A stretch of 64,000 bases of DNA from Protopterus annectens (Eukaryota > Chordata > Ceratodontiformes > Protopteridae): positions 12,089,968-12,153,967 of the forward strand of contig NC_056739.1 in the NCBI RefSeq assembly GCF_019279795.1. The letters run 5' to 3'. The notes beneath the pieces are model-generated. The model made no database searches, was not told the DNA's origin, and saw nothing but the letters and a program-made list of their open reading frames with translations. The position numbers and the translations under genes were made by a program. This document shows, piece by piece, positions 31,266-42,286 of this stretch (position 1 is the first letter of the stretch; each line of letters opens with the position of its first letter).

Positions 31266-31433
31266 GTCTCTTTAGAGGTGTGGTTTGCATCATGTGATTT
31301 AATTCAGTTATATAAGCAAGGTGCTTGAGTTTTTTATTCATTCTGAAGAAGTTTTGTTATAACCTTACGAAACCTGTGTTCATTAAAGTGGACTTCTGGT
31401 CTAACTGCGGTTTGGTATTTCTGCTCACTACTG
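31266..31433 (+). repeat. PLE pLTR, inverted copy
   Basis: Plus-strand copy of the same terminal repeat, including CTGAAGA (31343-31349) and CGAAAC (31368-31373), the two halves of a possible degenerate hammerhead ribozyme core. Inverted partial pLTRs at the 5' side are typical for Penelope-like insertions. Confidence 0.6.
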
Positions 31434-31449
31434 TTTATAAAATAAACTG
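31434..31449. repeat. Target-site duplication of the PLE (right copy)
   Basis: TTTATAAAATAAACTG, identical to 2052-2067. Confidence 0.7.
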
Positions 31450-31564
31450 TTTGTGCAAGTTTTCATTACCTTTGGTTCTTTTCTGGCTCTTTTTCATGCT
31501 CATTTCTCTTAGTTTACCTTCACTGTTATTTCTGCACCTCATAGCTCTAAATATCAGTCTCCGG
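31450..31564 (-). other. LTR retrotransposon leader, first part
   Basis: A-rich sense sequence directly downstream of the primer-binding site. It has no ORF of note and probably continues at 2051-1685 once the PLE is removed. Confidence 0.5.
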
Positions 31565-31583
31565 AATCCCACTTCTGACACCA
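31565..31583 (-). promoter_or_regulatory. tRNA-Leu primer-binding site
   Basis: The sense strand reads TGGTGTCAGAAGTGGGATT, 19 bases complementary to the 3' end (including CCA) of vertebrate tRNA-Leu(CAA) as I know it. It is placed immediately after the LTR, where minus-strand DNA synthesis of an LTR retrotransposon or endogenous retrovirus starts. Confidence 0.8.
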
Positions 31584-31641
31584 TGTCACTCATTTAGTCA
31601 GGACACAACAGACAAGACTTCATGGGTTCTGTTCAAGCAGC

Positions 31642-31647
31642 TTTATT
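31642..31647 (-). promoter_or_regulatory. LTR polyadenylation signal
   Basis: AATAAA on the minus strand, about 60 bp before the LTR 3' end. Confidence 0.65.
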
Positions 31648-31781
31648 ATGTACAAACACATCAGGACTGATGCTTAATAACTTTAACTACGATAAACTTA
31701 TAAACAAACTAGCTATTACACTCATATATGCTCACTCTTTGGCTGCACTCACAAAATGGCACTGAACCTAGCACTTGCTGA

Positions 31782-31791
31782 CTATTTATAT
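31782..31791 (-). promoter_or_regulatory. LTR TATA box
   Basis: ATATAAATAG on the minus strand, about 57 bp into the LTR and upstream of the AATAAA signal. Confidence 0.55.
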
Positions 31792-32299
31792 GCACGTTCA
31801 GTCTTTAGAATGCTTCTTAAAGATACAGCACACATATTCCATTCTACATATGGTCTGATTGATATTAGTCTGTGAAACAATTTTAGGCAGAAAAGAGGGG
31901 TTGGTACACAAGGTAAGAGTAAATCCTGAGGAAGCTTGAGGTATTTGGCGCTGATCAATTCCAAAAAAAGGGAAACCACTGTTGCCTGAGCCAGAAGGGA
32001 GTCATCAAAATGATCTCTGGGAGTCGTTCCAAATCTTCAAAAGTACCCTGGAAAATCTATGGAAAGGGTGGAAGAGTACAAAGGGGCATTCCTAGCCAAG
32101 GAAAAAAAGGCATATGTCCTCCAGGCCTTCTTGCATGGAGTCCTGGAACACAATTCTGCCAGTTGACTGCTTAGAGAGGAGAAAAAGGAATTACCCTAGA
32201 TGAATCAAATCTAGGAAGACCCCCTGCTTCAGTCTCCATTACTGAGGGTCTGCTTTGACACTGCTCAGTTCATTTGCCACACACACTTTTGCTGTGACG

Positions 32300-33850
32300 G
32301 AATGTAATATATGTGCAAAGTGAGACTGCTATAAAGCTGTATGCCATGCAAACACAGCTAGTCTTTATATGGGTTAAGATCTGGATCCCCCTTACTTGTT
32401 TATGTATTACTTCACTGTGGTATTTTCCGTAAACACTTGACTAGGTCCCAGGACCACAGATAATTCAAACAGTTGAGAGCATTTATAAATGGTAGCATCT
32501 TTTTATGTTTGTGTGTTTTGGTCTGCCTTTCTTATCCAGAAGACCGTGCACTGTTATAGTCAATGACACTGCTCCCCAAGCAAAGTCTGTTGTAACTGAT
32601 TGCTTTGGAACAGAAGGGGAGAATGGGAGATCTGGATTCAGAGAGATTTGATGAATCCACTAACTGGTTTCCTTTACACAAATCTCAGAACTGGAATTTG
32701 AAGTGACAATGGATATTGATGCTGAAACTAAACAGATTTGAGATACCTCTGATTTTTTCTCATGTGGAGTCTTGCAAGATGTATCACAAGAATTATGGAA
32801 CTATGAGACCCAAAATCCTGAGGTATTCCCCCACTGTGACTGAAGTCTGAGTGGAAAACTCATGGAATGCATCTAAGTATAGATCTATTCTTGAGAGATA
32901 GATCTATTGAAGAAAGGCTCTTTGTACTGATGTGTCTAACAGGCACCCCAGAATGCAATCCTATGAGATGGAGCCAAAAAATACTTTTGCTTGTTCTCTT
33001 GGAATCCCAGCCTGCTTAGAAGATCTCTTACCCAAGAAAGAGAGAGATTCTTGACACTCTGAAAAAGTCTCTGCAAAGATAAGCAAGCTGTGTAAATATG
33101 AAAGAAAATGTGGATACCCTGTAGCCTGCAATGGGCTATCACAGCACCTAAACACTTTGTGAACACCCTTGGAGCAGTGGATAACTCAGAATGTAAGGCA
33201 GATAAATGATAATGTTATCCAGGCATGCAAAATATTAAGAAATGCCTAAAATCTGGATGAACTGGAATGTGATGATATGCATCTTTTAAATCTAAGATTA
33301 TAGAAAACTCAAATGAGGAAGAAGGGGTAACAGGTTGTGCAGTGAAAGCATTTTGAACTTGGCCACTGTCACAAACTGATTCAGGAAAGAAAGATCCAGA
33401 ATTGGTCTCAAAGACTCTTCTTTCTTTGGCATTAAAAGGATTTCTGAGTAAATTCCTTCCCCTAACTGGGAAAGAGTAACATATCTATTACCTCAAGACA
33501 TTATACAATGTAAAACAGGAGGAAAGAGTAGAAGTTTGGTTTGGCAAATGAGGAGGAATCCACTGGAGAGGAGGAATCCTCTTGAAAGGAGGAATTTCTT
33601 CTCACTGCAGTTTGTATTCTAGATGGATCACATTCAAATCCCATTTGTCTGAAGCTGTTGCCAAAGAGAGAAACAGAGATTTAGACTCTCTGGAAGGGGT
33701 AAGGGTCTACGAGGGAGATAGGCCCCTTACCTAAGTCACTGTCTTCTGTTTTAGGTGGGTTCCTGTTTTCTTTTTGGAACTTATCTGCCATTACATCTTA
33801 AACATCTGCTTACCAGCATTTTGCTGAGACTGCTTATTTTGTTTCTTGCA
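32300..33850 (-). pseudogene. RT and RNase H remnants, DIRS K
   Basis: RNase H remnant near 32350-32440 (TENTTVK-stop-YINK-stop-GGSRS, compare TDNMSVVWYINKQGGTRS). RT remnant at 32936-33166 (FTKCLGAVIAHCRLQGIHIF, compare FTKCLAVVTAHLRSLGFQVF). The region 33300-33500 reads with stops like the fingers (KKSL...DQFWIF). Dense stop codons show that it is old. Confidence 0.7.
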
Positions 33851-33879
33851 AAAATTAGATGAGAATCAGAGAATTCTCT

Positions 33880-35000
33880 CATTAATTTAGAGAAGGATGG
33901 CTGAAAAATCTGAGATTCTCTAAATCAGCCTATCTCTCTCATCATGCATTTTGATAACCTCTGCAGAAGAAGGTTCAGAAACTAGATCTCTATTTAAGGG
34001 AGAATCCAAAATCACATTTTTACATCATCTGAGAGGCTCTGGGAACACAGCCAGGCAAACCTCCTTAACACAATACCAGTGGCAGCAACCTTGGAAGTCA
34101 TATCTACAGAGTCATAAACACATTTCAAATGGAAGTAGTATCTACAGAGTTGTAGAAACATTTCAAACAATGAGAATGACTTGAGACATAGAAGAAACAA
34201 AACTACACAATGCAGATGTTTCCTCACAGGAGGAAACTGAAGAAAAAAAATCATTCCTCACACTTTCACAAGTAGTCAGGATAAATTTTAAAATATGAAC
34301 CTAACAGTTTATAATTCTAAAATCAACGTTGTAAAAGCACACACATTTCCCCAAAACTAATCAAAGCATTTACATTCCTTATTAGAAGGAAAAACAATTA
34401 CTACTAACAAAATGTTTGGCAGCATCTAGCTTTACTAAAGCTATAGTTGCTGGATCAAGTCTGGAATTAATGTATAAAACTTTGAAAGACCGAGGAACTT
34501 TATACAATATCTCTGCTTTCTTTGTGGCAGCAGGCTGACGGTCAGAGAAACCACTGGCTGTGAAAAAAAAAAAACATCCTCCAATCTTGACAGCAGTGGA
34601 GGGATGGGTGATGATTCTGTAAATTCCATCTGTACCAAATCGTAGTATTTTCTAAGGGACTGAGAAACTTCAGTATTCTCACACTGAAAACAATGGTTCA
34701 CCCTGGAAATACTGTTGGAAAAAGGGAATCTCTCACAGGCAGAAACAGATACCACAATCTCTCCAGATTCCAAACCAGAAACCTGAGGAGAAAAAAAACT
34801 GCATCTGTCCCTTCACAATCCCTCACAGATCCAATTCTTGAACCCCTTTCGGTAAACAGGAATACCTTGTTTTTTTATAGCCAAAACCATCTTATAAGAA
34901 GGGTCAAAAGCCTACAGAAGACCCTAAACCAAGTCCAATAAATTACTCATGTCCTGAGTAACTGACACAGAAGAAGAATACAATACATTTGTAGTTTTCC
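33880..35000 (-). pseudogene. gag remnant, DIRS K (LAP2-alpha-like)
   Basis: Reads DSVDMTSKVAATGIVLRRFA near 34060-34130 and YINSRLDPATIAL near 34430-34480, resembling the conserved C-terminal gag block of vertebrate DIRS1 elements, from which the LAP2-alpha domain of TMPO derives. Many stops. 35000-35595 upstream is low-complexity leader with nothing recognisable. Confidence 0.55.
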
Positions 35001-35595
35001 ATCTCCTTTTTTGCAGGAAAATTACTGAAACAGACTCAGTACTGTCAACAATTGTTTCCCTAGTGAAAGGCATGATATTTTGAATAAGCAGGGTGCACAT
35101 TTGTCACTCCTTCTTCTATAACAGGAGTGGCTCTTCCTTGTTTAATGAGGGGACCCCAGCAGCCACAGAGGAACCAGTTTTGCAAAAGCGGTCACCCACT
35201 GCTTAGCAATCTTTCCTTTTTTGTGGCTGGTAAAAGGTCTGACCAAGGGAGTGGTAGTTTGTTCCATGGTCAAGATGAAAACATGCTTGTTTTGTGGACA
35301 AGCGAAGTGACAACAGTCAGTAAAACAGGAAAGTGGTAAAAGAGCAACTTTTTCCCATTACAAGAAAGCAAAAAAAGGCAGTTTAAACACTTTCCCCAGC
35401 CTCAGAAAAATAAAATAAACACAGTTTCCCCATGGGAAAGTAGTTTTAAACAACTTTTAACAACATTTTACCACAAAAGTAAAACATTGCAATCCCATTA
35501 AAGGTACATAAAAGTCACGAGACAGTCAAGAAAGGTTTTGGCAAAGACAAACCCATTTTTTGTTAACAAAGGAAATACAATCAGTTAACTATTTA

Positions 35596-36330
35596 GCTAA
35601 AGTCACATTAATAACTGGTTTGCCCAGTTTCAAATCCAAAAAGGAGACAAATAATTGATATGATTTCCTGAAAATGTTTGTCCTGTGTAGATAAAAATGC
35701 AACTGTGAACATCCAACAGGTGCAACATATATTCTCTTTTGTTTGAGAAATTTGGCAAGAAAACTGGACAGTTGATAGTTTGATAGAGAATGGACTCTGA
35801 CACCACCTTAGATGGAAGGATGGGTTGATTCATAAGGATACCCTATATTTATGACAAATCAGATAAGGAAGCTTAGAAGACAGAGCTTGAAGTTCTGAGA
35901 ATCTTCTAGCAGAGGTAACGGCCACTAAAAAGACAGTCTTCCATGTTAGAAATTTTAGTTCACATTTGGCGGATAGTTCAAATGGAGACTGGGTCAAAGA
36001 TTGTAAAACCAAATTGAAACCCCACTGGGGAGTGGGGTCTTTAAAAGAGGGTCTAAGAAGAATGGTTCCCCTTATAAAGGCTTTACAAAATTTTGGAGGA
36101 AGATAAAGACAAATTATTTACTCCAATGGAAATTAGAAATGGCAGATAGTTGTACTTTAATAGTTGAAGGGCTAGCACCTTCATTCAAAATTGTAGCTAA
36201 AAACTCAAGTACCTTAGGTAGTGGAGCTGAAAAGGGGTCAATGTAATTTTGCTGCACCCCAATAACAAATAATTTCTATTTACTTCTGTAAATTTTTCTT
36301 GTGGAAGCTTTGTGGGAGGATAAAAGAATG
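35596..36330 (-). pseudogene. Tyrosine recombinase, copy J (truncated)
   Basis: 35830-36012 has KFLTWKTVFLVAVTSARRFSEL (Arg I, intact). 35630-35833 continues through QTINCPVFLPNFSNKREY. The gene ends at 35596 before the His..Arg and Tyr motifs, so it cannot function. Confidence 0.82.
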
Positions 36331-38422
36331 TGGCAGACATGGGAAGAAAGCATGGGTTGTCTAGCAATAAAAGGAAGTGGAGAAACCATGCGGTTAACTT
36401 TAGGTCTAAAATGTCTGGGTGTATCATATCTGTCGGATGAGAAAAGAGGTATGGAACTGGATCCAGAATCCATGGTGGGTGAAGCAGATGAGGCCAAAGA
36501 AAGGGGAACCAAATCTGACAAATCTGATAAGGAGCAATGAGGATGACTGTGCTCTTGAAATGAAATGCATTCTGAAGGAATTTGGGGATTAAAGGTACTT
36601 GGGGAAAGGCATAGAGGAGACCAGGGGGCCAATCATGGAGACAGCATCTCTCAGTGATTCCCCTGGTGGTTTGATCAGGGCAAAGAGCCTGCACACTTGT
36701 TGTTCAGGGGAGATGCAAGGTTTGTCCCACTGACAGAGTATCTTTTCCACCACTTTCATGTTGAGTGACCACACGAGGCATTAGAATGGACCTGCTTAAC
36801 TTTTCAGATGTCAAACTGGATTTCTCCAGAATGTGCATTGCTATCAGAAATCGACTGGATGAGATCACCTATTGCCACACACTCAAAACGTCTAGATACA
36901 GAGGACAAGATTTGGTTCCTCCTTGTTTGTTGATGTACTGGACCACTGACATACTGTCCGTCAGAATTACCATGGTACTGATGGGGAGAGCATTTTGGAA
37001 GGGCTGCAATGCTAGGAAGACAGCTCTCATTTTTAGAACATTGATATGTGTATTGGCCTCTTCAGGGGACCAAATGCCTTGGAATGTCTTTCCCAAGAAG
37101 TGCCCCTCACCCAGTTTGGGAAGCATCCATGGCAACTATGGCCTTGGGCTCAGGGAGAATGAAGTAGTGACTTTGCATTATTTGATCGGAGTAAATCTAC
37201 CAAAGGAGGGAATTTTTGCATGTCTGAGTTATCTTGATTTGAGTAAATAAAGGTTGGTGAAGAACAGACCACTGGGTCACTAAGGTACACTGAAGAATAC
37301 TCATGTGATATCTTGCTAACGGAGCAAAACTTATCACAGCAGACACTGAACCCAATGCTTGAAGGATCAATCAAGCTGATAGAGAATTTTGAATTATTTT
37401 TTGACCTGTAATTGTATGGTTTGTACCTTTGGTAAAGGAAAGGAGGCTATCAAAGATACCGTATTGCACAAGGCTCCAAAAACTCCAATAATTGAGTTGG
37501 TTCTAGATGAGATTTGTTGTGACTGACAGTAGTTCCTAGGTGAGAGCATAACTGGAGTACATAATCTCATGCTTTGAACAGATGATGCCTGGTCAGAGTG
37601 GGTATGAGCCAGTCATCCAAGTAAGGAAACATACAGAATCCCTGCAATCTCAAGAGAAGCTGCCACTACTGCTATGCATTTGGTGAACACCACTGGGCCT
37701 GTGGTGAGACCAAAGGGCAGAGCTCTGAATTGGTAATGACTGGCTCCCAGCTAGAACAGTGGGTATCTTCTGGATTGTTTGTTCATTTTCATATGATATT
37801 ACGCATCATGAAGATCTACTGACCATGTCCAAGTTGTCCTTGTGCAGAAAAGGCAGAATGGACTGAACCGTGATCATGCAGAACTTGGTGTACTGATCTT
37901 ACTTGTTCAGAATGCCGAGATCCAAATTTGGTTTGATGCCCCTGTTTTTTTTCTTTTGGCACTAAAAAGAATCTTAAGTAAGTGCTGGACTGTTTCTGGT
38001 CTGGGGGGACCTCTTGGATGACTCTCTTTTTCTAGCACCTTTTTAATTTCTAGTGCCTCTGCTTTCCTCTGACTGGGTGGAACATCGAGAATTTTGTTTA
38101 GTGTTAAGGGGGGTAAGGAAAAGGGTATTATATAATCTCTGGAAATAATCCTCTGCACCCCTGAATCTTTTGTAACCTCTAGCCAGGCTCTCTGGCACAG
38201 GGATAGATGACCCCCGACTGCCTCCGGAGGTGGACGATAAGGCCTCCTTTCAGGACCGCTGGTAGGATCTGTCAGAGATGATATCTCTAGTCTAGATCCT
38301 TGGTTTTGCAGACCTCCTTTGCTGTGTGGATGGCGTCTTCCATTAGAGTTCCCCCTTCTGCCTCTGGAGGAAATATCTCCATGTGGATCTTGGAAGGGAC
38401 CCTGGGACTTTCTGAACCACAT
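36197..38422 (-). pseudogene. RT-RNase H-(Dam-like) region, copy J
   Basis: The RG-rich start MWFRKSQGPFQDPHGDISSR (38422) leads through RT with YLDDWLI near 37615, RNase H (36869-37135: THINVLKMRAVFLALQ, LTDSMSVVQYINKQGG; note N to S in TDN) and the terminal domain (36276-36694: LLYAFPQVPLIPKFLQ). Many frameshifts. Confidence 0.8.
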
Positions 38423-40330
38423 TTTTTGGACACCTTAGTAATTCCTAGAAAAAGTCCTTTGAGGAATCAAAAAATGTGTGCCACAGCATATAGGGTTTTA
38501 TCATCCTACTCTCACCTGGATAGTGTGTCTTTAACTTTGGGTCCAAATAAAGAACTTGTGTCAAAGGGAGCATTGATGAAGGAAGATTTGGAGGGTTATG
38601 CGAAATCACAGAGGTGCATCCAGGCATGCCTCCTAATGGAAATGCCTGAATCCGCCACCCTTGAGTACCTTCAGCTACATGGGAGATGAGCCTCATGGAC
38701 AAGTTTGAAATAGATTGTAGGGTAGCCACTTGTGAGGCAATCAAACTCTCTACTTCAGAAGGAATGGTCCCAGAAAGGGATTTCATAAACTCTTTAATCT
38801 ACTGAAGTGTGCCAAATAATTCTCAGACTGAAGTGCAAAGGTCGCTGAAGCATATACACCCTTCCCAAATGTATTCAGAGCCCCTGAGTCCCTGTTTGGG
38901 TGATGAACAGAGAACTTTGTTCTGCAAATTCCTTTTTGTGGCCACTGCTACCACCATGGCATCAACTGGTACTTCCTTGCTCCAAAATTCCCTGTCTGGG
39001 TGGTGCCAGGATCTTGTCTGGTTTCTTGGGGACCAGATTCCGTTGAGATATGAAACCAATGAGTTAGTCGGTGTGCAGAATCACCCAGAAGGTATATGGG
39101 CCAGCTCCAACAGCTTCCAGGAATACTGATTCCTCTTGGGAAGGGTTGTCGGTAGACCAGCCACCTCTTTGCTTCAGGATCTCTAGTATGTCTCCAAAGG
39201 AGATATCATCAGGTGGTGATTTTTGGGGACACTTCCACCTCATCAAAATCAGTATCCTCCATGACAGACTCTTGAGGAGAGTCTAAGTGCCTCTTATTGC
39301 ACTTTCTCTTCCTAGGGACTTCTTTGGAGGGATGTTCTGGAGGAGTATCAGAAGATATCAATATACTCTGCTGGATATCCTGGTGACTTTGAGCAGGCTG
39401 TCCCTGTGGTGCAGGAAGTTGATGCTCAAGAGGCAAAGACAACTGGATCTGGGAAGTAAGAGCTGTGAAGGGTGGATACATCCTTTCTCTTGGAGTAGAG
39501 AAAACTCTCTCCACTACCTCAAAAGTAGAATGCCTCGGAGAGAAAGAGACCGATGGCTCTGAGAAGACATGCTTCCAGACAGTCAGCTCCCTTCAACCCA
39601 AAGGCAAACCACTCCAGCCAGGTGTTGGAGTTGAGCTGTCTAGTGCCAAGGCTCTGAGGAGCACAGATGGCTCCAACAACTTCAAAGCTGACTCCAACAC
39701 CTCAGATGTGGCGCCAACACTATGGCTATGAGAGTCATCTGACTCTGACTTGCTCAGAGCCGGTCCACTCAGAGAAGGTACCGGAGTAGAAGATACAATG
39801 ATCTTCAGATCCAATACAGACAGATCCAGGATCTTCAGATCCAAATGTTCTGAAATCAAAGGTCACATCAAACAAGGAGACAGTACAAGCAGGGTTGTAC
39901 TCAAAAAAGTCTATGGACCTGATGGACTTGGAGCAGGGAGAACCCTCACTTGATATGCATGAAGAGGGATTTACTCATCATCCTGTCCACATCTTGTTTG
40001 GTCAGACCTCTGGAGGAAATGATGCTTGGGAGACCTTTCCAGAAAGGGAGATGGGAGACAAGAGGACACCGGATCAAAGCATAGACCATGGTGACCTATC
40101 CGAATGCATCCTCAGATCTAAAGAAGTCAGATCTAAAGTTTTTTCTTTGGATCTGAAGGGGTCGGACCTGAGGGTTTTGTCTTTGGATCTGAACAGGTCG
40201 GATCTGAAGGTTTTGAGATCTTAAGAGGAGGCGCCGAACCCAGAGTCGAGGAACTTGCAGGATCCGGGGAACATTTCTTAGCCTATTTTTTGTCAGATTT
40301 TTTAGGGGTTTGAGCCCCAGATACTGTATC

Positions 40331-40349
40331 AGAAGATTTCAGTGGAAGT
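40331..40349. repeat. SINE target-site duplication, left
   Basis: AGAAGATTTCAGTGGAAGT, 18 of 19 bases identical to 40577-40595. Confidence 0.85.
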
Positions 40350-40576
40350 TGTTGTGTCTTTCGGCTTTTCCCGGTTAGGGGTCGCCACAGTGGAACTCCG
40401 GTCCGCTAATGATTGGCAGTAGATTTTTACGTGCCGAGTTGCCGGCCCTGACGCACAGCCTTCAACGAAGGTACACCCATTCACGCATGTCTCCACACAG
40501 AAGACGCTCTAGCTGAGAATCGAACAGGACATCTTACTGTGAGGAGACAACGCTACCGCAGCACCACCACCGCAGT
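40350..40576 (-). mobile_element. DANA/V-SINE-like tRNA-derived SINE
   Basis: The sense strand begins with a tRNA-like head (GCGGTAGCGTTGTCTCCTCA, then the B-box-like GTTCGATTCTC at 40515-40525), continues with GTGTGGAGACATGCG, and ends GCGACCCCTAACCGGGAAAA, GCCGAAAGACACAAC. Head, middle and GCGACCCC...GCCGAAA tail resemble the DANA-type SINEs of fishes (from memory). Flanked by 19-bp duplications in the gag of copy J. Confidence 0.75.
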
Positions 40577-40595
40577 AGAAGATTTCAATGGAAGT
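40577..40595. repeat. SINE target-site duplication, right
   Basis: AGAAGATTTCAATGGAAGT, partner of 40331-40349. Confidence 0.85.
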
Positions 40596-40850
40596 AACTC
40601 TCCTAAAATTAATTTATTTCTTCTATCAGTTAGAGACCTAGAATTGAAAGCCTTGCATCTGTCACAGGCAGAATCTAAATGTGTCCGGCCTAAACAATAT
40701 ACACACATAGCATGTGCATCAGAGAGGGATTTTATGGCCACATGCCGTACATTTTTTAAAACCGGTGGGTTTTTCAGCTATATCTTAACTACAAGAAAGG
40801 AAGAAAAATATTTTTTTTTTTTGGAAAATATGGAAAGAACAAAGGGAAAG

Positions 40851-40872
40851 TATTACCAATAATGGTAATACA
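40851..40872. repeat. Leader hairpin of DIRS J
   Basis: Perfect palindrome with arms GTATTACCA / TGGTAATAC and a 4-base loop, in the leader upstream of gag. Copies G1 and G2 have the same TACCA...TGGTA core at the same place. Confidence 0.65.
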
Positions 40873-41070
40873 AGACGATATCTAAAGGTTATGAAAGGGA
40901 AAAAGAGAAAAGAAATGATAAACTCTGGTAATGCAGAATTACACTACAATAGTGTAGAGAAATAAGGTAGAATATGTAGAAAGCTCCTATAAAAAAGAGA
41001 AATCTACTTTTACTCACATACCCTACTATTACTCGAGAGCTGATAGTGACAATCTCTGTACTTGAAGGCA

Positions 41071-41232
41071 GCAAACGAGATCTGATTTATAGTAGGAAAC
41101 TACTGCACTATGGGTAAGGAAAGAGCTTGAGAGTTTCAGTGTTCCACAAGTTGGAAAAAGCATCCGAGTCAGATTCAAGGGTCAGATCTGAACCCATTTG
41201 TTGAGGAATGAATGAAAATGACAACATCAGAT
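41071..41232 (-). repeat. Right ITR of DIRS copy J
   Basis: Starts GCAAACGAGATCTG and ends ACAACATCAGAT. The hairpin motif here is TCAGATT...TCAGATCTGAACCC. Confidence 0.83.
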
Positions 41233-42010
41233 CAGCATTTTTCAAGATAAAAACTTCAAGTTTGCAGTTGAAGATAGTTCAAAAGGTGACTCTGTTAAGG
41301 CTTTCAACACTAAATTTAGGTTAGGTCCCAAAGCAGTGTACAGTATTTAACAGGTGGTCTATGAAGAAACACTCCTTTCAGGAAAACCTTGCCCAGCTTA
41401 TGGGAGGTTAAAGCGTTGTTCTGGTATCCAGTATGATGATAGAGGAGCAGCTGGAACCTGCTTCAAATAATTTGGACAACAACTGCAAGACATGATACAA
41501 AAAACAGAACAGAGGTCAAAACCCTGGGCTGGCTGCCTAAATGGAAAAATTATTTCCCACTTACTTTTATACATTTTCTGAGCGAATTGTTTCTGAGAAG
41601 CGGACAAGATGTTAATGACGTTTTGTTGAAAAAGAAGGATGAAAGGCCATTAGTGGAAATGGAGAAACCATGCAGTTAGCCTAATGTTGTAAAGATACAG
41701 GTGAAGTTGACCAGAAGGGTGAGAAAGAAGATCCAGTTTAGGATCTAGGGGCCAAGTGGTCCTCTTCAAATGATGCCTGAGCAGGGAAAACCAGATCTGT
41801 CTGTGTCAGTAGGTAGCAATGAGAACTATCTATGATTCAAACGTTGAAGCCATCTGAAAGAACTTGGTCATAAGGAGCCACAAGGGTGAGGGAGAAAGGT
41901 GTAAAGCAGACCAGGGGTCACTGACAGACCACAACATCCCTGGGTAATTGTCCCTCTGGGAGGAGATGAGGGCAAAGCAGCTTCTGCACTTGGTGTTGTA
42001 CAGAGACAGA
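41233..42010 (-). pseudogene. Old DIRS H, piece 1: recombinase N-terminus and terminal RT domain
   Basis: The reading LNLVLKALTESPFELS...LKFLS matches the middle of the recombinase and stops at copy J. 41398-41607 gives KKMYKSKWEIIFPFRQ-like core-binding sequence (KQFAQKMYKSKWE). 41800-42010 gives the LLYTFLPHP terminal domain. It continues, across G1, at 47232. Confidence 0.72.
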
Positions 42011-42195
42011 AAAGAAGTTACGTCTTACAATAATGTTCCAACTGTGTTGTTCATCTTCTTACATTCATCACTGATGGGTTCTGTTCCGAGCCCTTGGAAC
42101 TGAGTCGGCCTATTACCAAGCTAGCGCCTGCCAAACAACTCTCGAGCTAAGCCTCTACCCAGAATGCCCTTCTCCCTGTTACCTCAGATCGAGTT
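42011..42195 (-). repeat. Left ITR of DIRS copy G1
   Basis: AAA-GAAGTTACG tip. The ITR hairpin here is built on GTTCCGAG / CTTGGAAC words. Pairs with 47070-47231 with visible divergence. Confidence 0.85.
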
Positions 42196-42286
42196 TTCTG
42201 AACATAGAGAAGTAAAGCCGAGACCACTTCTGCGCAAATGCCCTAGTACACCATTAGGACCCAAAGCATCCCCCAGGAGCCTTTGG

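Larger units (their letters stand above)
31584..31848 (-). mobile_element. LTR of an LTR retrotransposon or endogenous retrovirus
   Basis: About 265 bp bounded by TG...CA in sense (TGTAGAATGG ... GAGTGACA). It contains a TATA box and an AATAAA signal in the correct order and strand, and it abuts the primer site. It interrupts DIRS K within its recombinase gene (CAATCAGACCATA, then LTR). No gag or pol is visible in the window, so gypsy-like and retroviral origin cannot be told apart. The left half of the element would be beyond position 1. Confidence 0.75.
31849..35595 (-). mobile_element. Old DIRS remnant K
   Basis: Strongly decayed DIRS sequence: recombinase stub and terminal-domain pieces at 31849-32130, RNase H and RT at 32300-33850, gag at about 33880-35000, and an AT-rich leader-like stretch to 35595. 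No ITR is left. Its gag type (DMTSKVAATGIVLRRFAWLC) resembles a DIRS lineage different from the other copies. The left end is cut by the LTR; the right end abuts the truncated copy J. Confidence 0.75.
38445..40800 (-). pseudogene. DIRS gag, copy J
   Basis: The Cys/His module (AMCVYCLGRTHLDSACDRCKAF) lies at 40620-40741 and its ATG is lost. A SINE interrupts the reading at 40350-40576. The low-complexity part (39590-40230) carries many TCAGATCC / GGATCTGA words. After that come an acidic patch (ESVMEDTDFDEVEVSP), DDISFGDILEILKQR (39064-39246) and the LAP2-alpha-like domain down to MRLISHVAEG (38445-38786). Confidence 0.8.
35596..41232 (-). mobile_element. DIRS retrotransposon copy J (left end missing)
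   Basis: It has the right ITR (41071-41232), leader, gag, RT, RNase H and an incomplete recombinase that stops abruptly at 35596 in the middle of the catalytic domain (KPVINVTLAK), against K. Left ITR and ICR are absent. A separate family: its ITR and gag use CAGATCTG words in place of GGAGCCGA. The right end lies in the recombinase gene of H (41233 onward). Confidence 0.88.

Noticed and set aside
34441..34773. Minus-strand ORF of 110 codons as a host gene
   Set aside because: It lies within decayed gag of DIRS K and the alternative frame reads DIRS gag motifs.
36765..37250. Plus-strand ORF of 161 codons
   Set aside because: Antisense of the RNase H region of copy J; no homologous pattern in its own frame.
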